Positions 8,166-14,893 of a DNA stretch of 64,000 nucleotides are shown piece by piece. The stretch covers positions 1 through 64,000 of the forward strand of contig NZ_JYJF01000001.1 of assembly GCF_000955975.1 (NCBI RefSeq). The letters are read 5' to 3'. The translations under genes and the position numbers were made by a program. Each line of letters opens with the position of its first letter. Within the stretch, counting starts at the first letter, position 1. This DNA is from Saccharothrix sp. ST-888 (GTDB lineage Bacteria > Actinomycetota > Actinomycetes > Streptomycetales > Streptomycetaceae). The notes beneath the pieces were generated by a model. The model saw only the letters and a list, made by a program, of their open reading frames with translations. It had not been told where the DNA came from and ran no database searches.

Positions 8166-8417
8166 CTAACGCCCGTATCCGCCACGTCCACCGCGGCCGC
8201 CGCGACCGTAGCCGCCGTCGCCCCAGTCGCCGTCGCCCCAGTCGCCGTCGCCCCAGTCGCCGCCTCCACGGCCTCCATAGCCGCCATAGCCGCCGAAGTC
8301 GCGGCCGTAGCCACCGCGGCCTCCGCCGCCGTATCCTCCGCCGCCGCCGTAGCCTCCGCCGCCGTCGCCGCCTCCACCGTCACGGCCGAACGAGATGAAT
8401 TGTCCGAGGAATGCCAT
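8166..8417 (-). CDS. Small glycine-rich protein with DWGDG repeats
   Basis: An 83-residue protein that starts MAFLGQFISFGRDGGGG after a GAAGG ribosome-binding site. After the 12-residue amphipathic N-terminus almost everything is Gly, Tyr, Arg, Asp and Trp: GGGY runs, GGYGG units, then three tandem DWGDG units, ending RGGRGGYGR. There is no signal peptide, no transmembrane segment and no Cys. The composition resembles low-complexity adhesive, RNA-binding or phase-separating proteins; it could also be a precursor peptide whose N-terminus acts as a leader, since an ABC exporter follows on the same strand. I do not recognise a family. The ribosome-binding site, the consistent reading frame and the AT-rich leader favour a real gene. 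Confidence 0.72.
   Translation of the reverse strand: MAFLGQFISFGRDGGGGDGGGGYGGGGGYGGGGRGGYGRDFGGYGGYGGRGGGDWGDGDWGDGDWGDGGYGRGGRGGRGGYGR
8213..8257 (-). repeat. 15-bp tandem repeat inside the Gly-rich gene
   Basis: Three near-perfect copies of a 15-bp unit (core TCGCCGTCGCCCCAG on the plus strand) encode the DWGDG repeats. Being a multiple of three, copy changes would alter protein length without a frameshift. Confidence 0.8.
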
Positions 8418-8689
8418 GATCAGACCTTCTTTCGAAGCCTTCCCCTTCAACCCATCCTCATACTCGACCGGGGCAAACACAACCGGAAACAGGGGAAAAT
8501 GTGAAGGTTTAATGACTTTCTCCAAAATGGCCAATTGACCAGATCCTGACACAACTTTTGGGCAGGACACAGCGAGTGGCGAACCGTCACCGCACGGCGC
8601 GAGGAATGGCAGGCCGTCACCCGGTGACCCACCGACAGGTCCGGCCGATCTGCGAGGATCAGCGGGATCCGCCGCCGTCCGCAGGGAGC
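8418..8689. other. AT-rich leader of the Gly-rich gene and spacer
   Basis: No gene seen. About 8475-8550 is much richer in A and T than the rest of the window (runs such as GGGGAAAATGTGAAGG and CCAAAATGGCCAATTG), which suggests a strong promoter or structured leader for the leftward Gly-rich gene. The remainder runs into the permease remnant. Confidence 0.5.
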
Positions 8690-9325
8690 AGTTCCGAGCA
8701 CCGTCGCCGCCGGGGCCCTCTCCGTCCTGCTCCTGCCGGCGGCGCCGACCTTCGCCGTCGCCAGGCCGCGCGTGCGGCCCGAGGCCGCCGCTGCGGTCCC
8801 GGCCGCCGCCGTCGTGGCGACCGGCGCGCTCTCCCCCGCCGAGGCCTGGAGCCAGACCCGGGCGCTGCTGCCGGCCGTCGGGTTCCCGGCCGCCGTCCTG
8901 ATGCCCGCGCAGCCGTGCGCCGACGAAGAGCGGTCTCGAACCCCCGCCGATCTGCTGGCGGTCGCCGCCGGCGGCCTGACCTTCACCCGGTTCGCCGCGC
9001 TGACGGGCCCGGCCCGGGCGGTGGCGTTCACCCTGGCGGTGCTGGCAGCCGCCCTGGCCGGGGCCCTGGTCCTGGGCGTACGAGCGCTGGGGCAGCGGCG
9101 CACCACCGCGGCCGGGCCGGTCGGCGCGACCTCACCTACGTCGGTGCCTACGTCGGTTCACTGGCGACCCTGCTCCGGCGGCGCGTGCTGCGCGACCACG
9201 GCACCGACCCGACCCTCGGCGACTTCACCCGCCTCGGGCTGCTCACCACACCCGCCACCACGCTCGCCGCCACCGTGGCGCTGTTGGTGGACACTCACCG
9301 CGGTCGGCGGGTGACCGTACGCGCA
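8690..9325 (+). pseudogene. Decayed ArsB/SLC13-type permease
   Basis: Residues that read like the N-terminus of ArsB-like ion transporters (LSVLLLPAAPTFAVARPR, AAAVVATGALSPAEAW, then AVLMPAQPCADEE) run in one frame from about 8700 to 9128. The frame then shifts and the family's C-terminus follows (LTYVG, SLATLL, RRVLRDHGTDPTLGDFTRLG). The middle of the protein is missing: only GGLTFTRFAAL and a hydrophobic patch remain where some 200 residues are expected. At 9129 a base appears to be lost in the GANL codons, and a 12-bp duplication (CCTACGTCGGT twice, 9134-9157) adds four residues. No start codon with a ribosome-binding site is visible. Family assignment is by recognition of the termini. Confidence 0.75.
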
Positions 9326-9421
9326 CGCCGGGCGGCGGCCTGGCCGTTCGGGCCGGCCAGGTCCCAGGATGGGGGGTACGGCCCGGTGCCGCGGCGGGAG
9401 CACGGCACTGTTCCACGGACC

Positions 9422-9461
9422 CACAGATCCACAGATCCACAGATCCACAGATCCACAGATC
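9422..9461. repeat. Octanucleotide tandem repeat, five copies
   Basis: Five perfect direct copies of CACAGATC followed by a partial copy, in the spacer between the permease remnant and the SixA-type gene. Eight is not a multiple of three and the run is non-coding. Confidence 0.95.
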
Positions 9462-9505
9462 CACGGTGCAGGTACGGCGCTGTTTCACGAGGGAGGTACG
9501 GCCCG

Positions 9506-10060
9506 ATGCCGGGACGAGGTGTAAGTGGGGACAGGTCGCCACGGCTGCTCGTGCTGCGCCACGGCAAGTCCGCCTGGCCCGCCGATGTGCCGGACGGCGA
9601 CCGGCCGTTGGCGCCGCGCGGCCGTCGCAATGCGGCCGAGGTCGGCGACCGGCTGTTCGCGCTCGGCCCGCTGCCCGATCTGGTGCTGTGTTCGCCGGCC
9701 CGGCGCACCCGCGAGACCTGGGAACTGGTCGCGGCGCGCTGGGCGGTCGCGCCCACCGCGGAGTACGACGGACGGCTGTACGGCGCGCAGGCCGGGGAAC
9801 TCGCCGACGTGCTGCGCGCAGTACCCGCAGCGGCACAGACCGTGCTGCTGATCGGGCACCAGCCCGCCGTGCAGGAGTTGACCTCGGCACTCGCGGGCTC
9901 GGCAGTCGGCGACAGCCTGGAGCGGGTCCGCGAGAAGTTCCCCACCTGTGCGCTGGCAGTACTGGAACTCGACGGGCCCTGGGCCCAGTTGGCGCCGGGG
10001 GCGGCCCTGCTGCGGGACTTCACCACGCCGCGCCACCACCGCGACCTCCCGCACGGTTGA
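9506..10060 (+). CDS. SixA-type histidine phosphatase family protein
   Basis: A 184-residue protein of the histidine phosphatase superfamily. ATG at 9506 follows a GAGGGAGG box. The RHG motif is in LLVLRHGKSAW (phosphate-accepting His) and the second catalytic His is in LLIGHQPAVQEL. The segments DRPLAPRGRRNAAEVGDRL and LCSPARRTRETWEL are typical of SixA-like phosphohistidine phosphatases, which dephosphorylate His on proteins or small phosphate esters. The substrate is unknown. It stands alone on the plus strand after the permease remnant, with 118 bp to the next gene. Confidence 0.9.
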   Translation: MPGRGVSGDRSPRLLVLRHGKSAWPADVPDGDRPLAPRGRRNAAEVGDRLFALGPLPDLVLCSPARRTRETWELVAARWAVAPTAEYDGRLYGAQAGELADVLRAVPAAAQTVLLIGHQPAVQELTSALAGSAVGDSLERVREKFPTCALAVLELDGPWAQLAPGAALLRDFTTPRHHRDLPHG

Positions 10061-10178
10061 CTCCCGCACCGGCCGACTCCCACGAAGACCGCACCATCGA
10101 CAGTGTGATGCAGGTAACATCGCGGCACGGCTCGGCGACCGGTCGGTTCGCCTGCCCGAGAGGAGAGCGAGACCTGAC

Positions 10179-11468
10179 ATGTCGGAACTGTTGGAACGGC
10201 ATCGCGCAGTCCTGCCGGCCTGGCTGGCGCTCTACTACGACAGCCCCCTGGAGATCGTGAGCGGCAAGGGGCGCCACGTTCAGGACGCCGACGGGGTGAG
10301 CTATCTCGACTTCTTCGGCGGGATCCTCACCAACATGCTCGGGTACGACATCCCCGAGGTACGCGAAGCGGTGGAGCGCCGGCTGAGGACGGGTGTGGTC
10401 CACACCTCCACGCTCTACCTGATCCGCTCCCAGGTGGAGCTGGCGGAGAAGGTGGCGCGGCTCTCCGGCATCCCGGACGCCAAGGTCTTCTTCACCAACT
10501 CCGGTACGGAGGCGAACGAGACGGCCCTGCTGCTGGCCACCCACGCCCGCCGCTCCGACCAGGTGCTCGCCCTGCGCAACAGCTACCACGGCCGGTCGTA
10601 CGCCGCGACCGCCGTCACCGGGAGCCGGAGTTGGAAGAACTCCTCGCTCTCCCCGCTGAATGTGCACTACCTGCACGGCACCGATCGCGAGCGGTTCCCG
10701 CAGCTGTCGGACCGGGAGTACGCGCGGTTCTGCGTCGAGGATCTGCGCAGCTGCCTCGCCACGGCCACCGCCACCGATGTCGCCTGCCTGCTGGTCGAGC
10801 CGATCCAGGGCGTCGGCGGGTTCACGGCCGTGCCCGACGGGCTGCTGCGCGAGTTCAAGCAGGTCCTGGACGAGTACGGGATCCTGCTGATCTCGGACGA
10901 GGTCCAGACCGGGTGGGGGCGCACCGGGGAGACGTTCTGGGGCATCGGCGCCCACGGTGTGACGCCGGACGCCATGACCTTCGCCAAGGGGCTGGGCAAC
11001 GGCCTCGCGATCGGCGGCGTGGTCGCGCGGGGCGACCTCATGGACGGACTCCCGGCCAACGGCATCTCCACCTTCGGCGGGAACCCGCTGGCGACGGCAG
11101 CGGCCAACGCCACCGTCGACTACCTGCTGGACCACGACCTCCAGGCCAACGCGCACCGGATCGGCAGCCGGCTCATCGCGGGCCTGCGCGCGGCGGCCGA
11201 GAAGCTCCCGACCGTCGGGGCGGTCCGTGGCAAGGGCCTGATGTTCGCGGTCGACCTGGTCGACCCGGAGGACGGACAGCCGAGCCCGGCACTGGCGGCG
11301 ACCGTGCTGGAGGAGGCCAGGAAGCGCCGTCTGCTGATCGGCAAGGGCGGTCTGCACGGCAACACACTGCGGATGGCACCGCCGCTCACGCTGACCGACA
11401 GCGAGGCGGAGGAGGGGCTGGCCGCGCTGATCGACGCACTGGAAACGGTGGACCGGGCCGACCGGTAG
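10179..11468 (+). CDS. Class III PLP-dependent aminotransferase
   Basis: A 429-residue class III (omega-type) aminotransferase. ATG at 10179 has an AGGAGAG box upstream. Motifs: FFTNSGTEANETAL (cofactor phosphate loop), ISDEVQTGWGRTG (Asp that contacts the pyridine nitrogen) and TFAKGLGNGLAIGG with the Schiff-base Lys. The closest well-known families are AGXT2-like and 4-aminobutyrate or beta-alanine aminotransferases. The amino donor cannot be fixed from sequence. Nearby, on the other side of a LysR gene, lies a RidA-family gene; RidA proteins hydrolyse reactive enamines made by PLP enzymes, so the three may act together in amino-acid or amine catabolism. Confidence 0.9.
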   Translation: MSELLERHRAVLPAWLALYYDSPLEIVSGKGRHVQDADGVSYLDFFGGILTNMLGYDIPEVREAVERRLRTGVVHTSTLYLIRSQVELAEKVARLSGIPDAKVFFTNSGTEANETALLLATHARRSDQVLALRNSYHGRSYAATAVTGSRSWKNSSLSPLNVHYLHGTDRERFPQLSDREYARFCVEDLRSCLATATATDVACLLVEPIQGVGGFTAVPDGLLREFKQVLDEYGILLISDEVQTGWGRTGETFWGIGAHGVTPDAMTFAKGLGNGLAIGGVVARGDLMDGLPANGISTFGGNPLATAAANATVDYLLDHDLQANAHRIGSRLIAGLRAAAEKLPTVGAVRGKGLMFAVDLVDPEDGQPSPALAATVLEEARKRRLLIGKGGLHGNTLRMAPPLTLTDSEAEEGLAALIDALETVDRADR

Positions 11469-11471
11469 CCC

Positions 11472-11503
11472 CGGACGGACCGGACGGACCGGACGGACCG
11501 GAC
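11472..11503. repeat. 9-bp tandem repeat after the aminotransferase
   Basis: Just over three copies of CGGACGGAC directly follow the aminotransferase stop. It is one of several short tandem duplications in spacers of this window. Confidence 0.9.
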
Positions 11504-11571
11504 GTAGGCGATCCCGGCTGCCGCCCGGATCCGGGCCGATGTGGTCCGGATACGGGCGGCTGCTTGCCGGG

Positions 11572-12474
11572 TCAGCCGCTCCCGAAGCAGTCGTGGGCGA
11601 CCTCGAGGAAGTGCAGCAGCAGCGGGTTCGGGTCGTCACGACGCCAGCCGATCGCCACCGTGGTGCGCGCGGTGCCGGGTTCGATCCTGCGGTACGCCAC
11701 ACCGCCGAGGCGGATCCGGCGGATGCTCGCGGGGGCGAGCGAGACGCCGAGCCCCGCCTCCACCAGGGCGGCGACCGTCTGCCACTCCACCGCTCGCTGG
11801 GCGATCGCGGGCTCGAATCCCGCCGCCCGGCAGAGGCCGACGATCCGGTCGTGGACCGTCGGCCCGATGGCGCGCGGCAGCAGTACGAACGGCTCCTCTG
11901 CCAACTGCTTTACGCGTACGGCGCGTTGGGCGGCCAGCGGGTGGGTGGACGGCAGTACGGCGACGAAGCCCTCGGAGAGGATCACCCGCGTGTCGAGGTC
12001 AGGGGCGGCGGGCGGCTCCCGGAGCAGACCGACGTCGATCTCCCCTTCGTGCAGGGCGGCCACCTGCGGCGCCGTGGTCATCTCCCGGATCTCCAGGTCC
12101 ACTTGGGAATACCGCTCACGGTAGCTGCGCAGCAGCGCGGGCAGCACGGTCAGCGCGAGCGAGGCGGCGAAGCCCACCCGGAGCCGGCCGGCCGTGCCAC
12201 TGCCGATCCGCCGGGCGGCGTCCAGCCCGGCGGCGAGCTCGTCGAGCGCGCGGCGCGCCGCCGGCAGCAGCTCCCGGCCGGCCGGGGTCAGGGAGACTCC
12301 GCGCGGGCCCCGGGCGAAGAGTGGATGCCCCACCCGTTCTTCCAGCCGCCGGATCTGCTGGCTCAGCGGCGGCTGCGCGATGCCGAGGCGGACGGCGGCG
12401 CGGCCGAAGTGGAGTTCCTCGGCGAGCACCGCGAAGACGTGCAGCTGGTGGAGCGCGAGTTCGGGGCGGTCCAT
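11572..12474 (-). CDS. LysR-family transcriptional regulator
   Basis: A 300-residue regulator of standard LysR length. The winged helix-turn-helix is at residues 8-65 (FAVLAEELHFGRAAVRLGI then PLSQQIRRLEE), followed by the linker helix and a two-lobe effector domain (GRLRVGFAASLALTVLP onward). The effector domain resembles the BenM/CatM-like branch. It is divergent from the RidA gene with 73 bp between starts and convergent with the aminotransferase. LysR proteins usually activate the divergent gene in response to a pathway metabolite, so ridA and perhaps the aminotransferase are the likely targets. Start is ATG at 12474. Confidence 0.92.
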   Translation of the reverse strand: MDRPELALHQLHVFAVLAEELHFGRAAVRLGIAQPPLSQQIRRLEERVGHPLFARGPRGVSLTPAGRELLPAARRALDELAAGLDAARRIGSGTAGRLRVGFAASLALTVLPALLRSYRERYSQVDLEIREMTTAPQVAALHEGEIDVGLLREPPAAPDLDTRVILSEGFVAVLPSTHPLAAQRAVRVKQLAEEPFVLLPRAIGPTVHDRIVGLCRAAGFEPAIAQRAVEWQTVAALVEAGLGVSLAPASIRRIRLGGVAYRRIEPGTARTTVAIGWRRDDPNPLLLHFLEVAHDCFGSG

Positions 12475-12547
12475 AGCGCCAGAGGTATCACACGGAGCGA
12501 TCCGAAGTATTGGACGTATGGCGGCCGGTCCTCCTAGCGTTCACCGC

Positions 12548-12958
12548 ATGACAGAGCGACGCGCGATCCTGAGCGGTTCGACCTTCGAGGAGCAGATCGG
12601 TTACGCCCGGGCCGTGGTGGACGGGGACCGGGTGCACGTCTCCGGCACCACCGGGTTCGACTACGGCACCATGACCATCTCCGACGAGGTGGTGGAGCAG
12701 GCCGAACAGTGCCTGCACAATATCGGCGCGGCACTGGCCGAGGCCGGCTGCTCCTTCGCCGACGTGGTCCGGGTCCACTACCTGCTGCCCGACCGTGCGG
12801 ACTTCGAGCCCTGCTGGCCGGTCCTGCGCCGCTGCTTCGGCGAGATCCGGCCGGCCGCCACGATGATGGTCTGCGGTCTGGCCGATCCGCGGATGAAGAT
12901 CGAGATCGAGGTGACGGCGCGGCGGTCGCCCGGACAGCAGGGCAGCGCGGGGCGCTGA
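12548..12958 (+). CDS. RidA/YjgF/UK114 family enamine-imine deaminase
   Basis: A 136-residue protein of typical RidA size. It contains the family core (VSGTTGFDYGTM, QAEQCLHNIGAALAEAGCS, VVRVHYLL and a closing PRMKIEIEVTA strand). The usual Arg that contacts the substrate carboxylate in archetypal RidA is not obvious in CGLADPRMKIEIEV, though an Arg is present there, so it may be a RidA-related subgroup rather than RidA itself. The ribosome-binding site before the ATG at 12548 is poor. The gene is divergent from LysR. RidA proteins hydrolyse 2-aminoacrylate-type intermediates; a link to the neighbouring aminotransferase is inferred. Confidence 0.88.
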   Translation: MTERRAILSGSTFEEQIGYARAVVDGDRVHVSGTTGFDYGTMTISDEVVEQAEQCLHNIGAALAEAGCSFADVVRVHYLLPDRADFEPCWPVLRRCFGEIRPAATMMVCGLADPRMKIEIEVTARRSPGQQGSAGR

Positions 12959-13167
12959 ACTGCGCGCCTCCCGACCACGAACACCCCGCCGCCGCACCAC
13001 TCTCCGCCTCGGCACCTCCCAATCACGGCCTTCCGTCACACCCCTTCCGCCACAGCCCTTTCACCGGACGACCTTCCCGGCCGCCCGGACCGGTGGAGTC
13101 CGCATCGACCGCACCACCACCGGGTACACCACCCAGCGTGAAATCCCGAGCACGGAAGGTGACGACC

Positions 13168-13926
13168 ATGCGACTCTGGCGAAACGTTCAGTCCTGGCGG
13201 CGGAGTTGGCGGTCCCGGTGGTCCGGACAGGACGACCAGAGCAAGCAGGGTGGGCAGGGCGAGGGCGGGCCCACCGCGCACCGCGTGGTGTTCCAGGCCG
13301 ACTTCGGCTCGACGCAGCAGTGGATCGCCGGGAGCTCCAGCGCCTATCCCCGGATGGGTCCGACCAACCGCGGCGACCACAAGCTGGACCACCTGACCAA
13401 CCGGTACTGCCCCGACGGGCGGTTCACCGCGACGCCGCGCCCCGACGGCCTCTGGGACTGCAACCTGCTGACCACCGAGGGCAGTCCGGGCGCCTTCCAG
13501 GTGCGCACCGGCGACACCCTCCAGGCCCGGGTCACCCTGCCGGTCGGCCTGGGCGCCTGGCCCGCGATCTGGACCTGGCGCAACGGCGACAACGAGGTGG
13601 ACGTCTTCGAGTACCACCCGGACAACCCCGGCCTGCTGGAGCTCTCCAACAACGTCCGCAACGGCCACCGTTACTGGACCGACCCCACCGGGGCGGTGGC
13701 CCCCGGGGCCACCGCGGACCTGCGGGTGGTGCTCGGCGCGAGCTCGGTCCTCTGGTACGTCAACGGTGTGCTCGTCTTCTCCGACGGCCGCGGTGTCGGA
13801 CCGTCCTGGCAGGCGTACCTGATCGTGAACCTCTCGGTGAGCGACGGCACTTACCACCCACGCCCAGGTCCACGGCAGCGAGAACTCTCCTGGACCTGCC
13901 ACTCGCTGTCGGTCACCCGGGGTTAG
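13168..13926 (+). CDS. GH16-like concanavalin-type beta-glucanase family protein
   Basis: A 252-residue protein with ATG at 13168 after a GGAAGG box. Residues about 40-250 form a concanavalin-like beta-sandwich with WPAIWTWRNGDNEVDVFEY, which fits the glycoside hydrolase family 16 catalytic pattern E-V-D-x-x-E (nucleophile and acid/base Glu). Family 16 enzymes cut beta-1,3/1,4-glucans, laminarin, agar and similar glycans outside the cell. Here, however, the N-terminus is Arg/Trp-rich (MRLWRNVQSWRRSWRSRW) then Gln/Gly-rich, with no hydrophobic core for a signal peptide, so export is unexplained. Neighbours do not suggest a glucan pathway. The fold is fairly sure; activity is inferred. Confidence 0.8.
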   Translation: MRLWRNVQSWRRSWRSRWSGQDDQSKQGGQGEGGPTAHRVVFQADFGSTQQWIAGSSSAYPRMGPTNRGDHKLDHLTNRYCPDGRFTATPRPDGLWDCNLLTTEGSPGAFQVRTGDTLQARVTLPVGLGAWPAIWTWRNGDNEVDVFEYHPDNPGLLELSNNVRNGHRYWTDPTGAVAPGATADLRVVLGASSVLWYVNGVLVFSDGRGVGPSWQAYLIVNLSVSDGTYHPRPGPRQRELSWTCHSLSVTRG

Positions 13927-14067
13927 CCGCCCCCTGTCCCGGACCGGATCGGATCGGCACGCAGATCCCCAGCGGGCCATGGTCTCTGGCTCGGCATCAG
14001 CCATTCGGAGACCGACCCGAAGAGGGGTACCTGTGATCACCGTGTCGGCCCGGCTCAGGCCGGCGGG

Positions 14068-14685
14068 TCAGGGCCGGACGATCGGGAGCAGGACCTCGTC
14101 CACGATGGCCTCCGCCCCGGATCCGCTGGATGCGCCGAGCCCCAGCTTGGCCCGGTACAGCATCAGCGCCGGGGCCACGTCCACGACCAGCGGGGTGACG
14201 GCCTCGGGCCGCACCTCGCCGCGGGCGACACCACGGGCCAGGACCTCGGTGATCAGGCGGGCCGTGGGGTCGACCACGCGGGCCAGGACCAGCTCCAGCA
14301 CGGCGCGGGCCCGCTCGCGGTCGGCCTCGTTGATGACGGCCCGCGCCGCCGCGCCCGGCTCGGAGAGCATCGCGGCCCGCATCCGGGTGAGCAGTTCCAC
14401 CAGGTCGGCACGGAGGCTGCCGGTGTCGGGCGCGGGGCCGGCCGGGGGCAGGCAGGCGCGCAGGGCGTCCAGGACGAGCTCCTCCTTGGAGGACCAGCGC
14501 CGGTAGAGGGCCGCCTTTCCGGTCTGCGCCGCGGCGGCTACGCCCTCCATGGTGAGCCAGGCATAGCCGGAGTCGGCGAGACAGCCGAGGGTCGCCTCGA
14601 AGATGGCGTTCTCCAGCACCCGGCCGCGCCGCCGGACCGGGGCGCCCGTCAGCCGTCCGCAGGGAGGTTCGGCCTGCTTCTGCAC
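14068..14685 (-). CDS. TetR-family repressor (likely of the divergent MFS exporter)
   Basis: A 205-residue regulator with GTG start at 14685, chosen because GGAGGTG lies 8 nt upstream. A longer version starting at 14778 would add residues unlike the family. The helix-turn-helix is at about residues 20-65 (LENAIFEATLGCLADSGY, then LTMEGVAAAAQTGKAALYRRW), followed by the usual ligand-binding helical domain with a TetR_C-like segment. It is divergent from a 14-TM drug exporter, with an 8-bp-arm palindrome between the genes. The classic arrangement is a repressor released from the operator by the exporter's substrate. Confidence 0.9.
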   Translation of the reverse strand: MQKQAEPPCGRLTGAPVRRRGRVLENAIFEATLGCLADSGYAWLTMEGVAAAAQTGKAALYRRWSSKEELVLDALRACLPPAGPAPDTGSLRADLVELLTRMRAAMLSEPGAAARAVINEADRERARAVLELVLARVVDPTARLITEVLARGVARGEVRPEAVTPLVVDVAPALMLYRAKLGLGASSGSGAEAIVDEVLLPIVRP

Positions 14686-14850
14686 CGCTGCTGCACCTCC
14701 TCGGAAGATCTCCACGACGACCGTCCAGGACAGCCGCCCGCGACGGACGTCCACCATGGACACACCCAGCACGGACACCCGCCGACATCCACGGCAAATG
14801 TCGGCATTGACTGTTGTGCCCCTATGTCCCCGGCGGCTAGTCTCGATTCT

Positions 14851-14870
14851 AGTGAACGTCGTCGTTCACT
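14851..14870. promoter_or_regulatory. Palindromic operator, likely TetR site
   Basis: A perfect inverted repeat AGTGAACG-TCGT-CGTTCACT (8-bp arms, 4-bp spacer) ends 23 bp before the MFS start. Size, symmetry and position suit a TetR dimer that blocks the exporter promoter and possibly its own gene. Confidence 0.75.
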
Positions 14871-14893
14871 CCCAGCCCCCAGGGGACACCGCC

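Noticed and set aside
8772..9314. Intact permease gene from ATG at 8772
   Set aside because: It covers only fragments of an ArsB-like protein, ends in out-of-frame residues and lacks most transmembrane segments, so it is a pseudogene.
9422..9461. CRISPR array
   Set aside because: The units are 8 bp and directly adjacent, with no spacers and no cas genes nearby. It is a simple tandem repeat.
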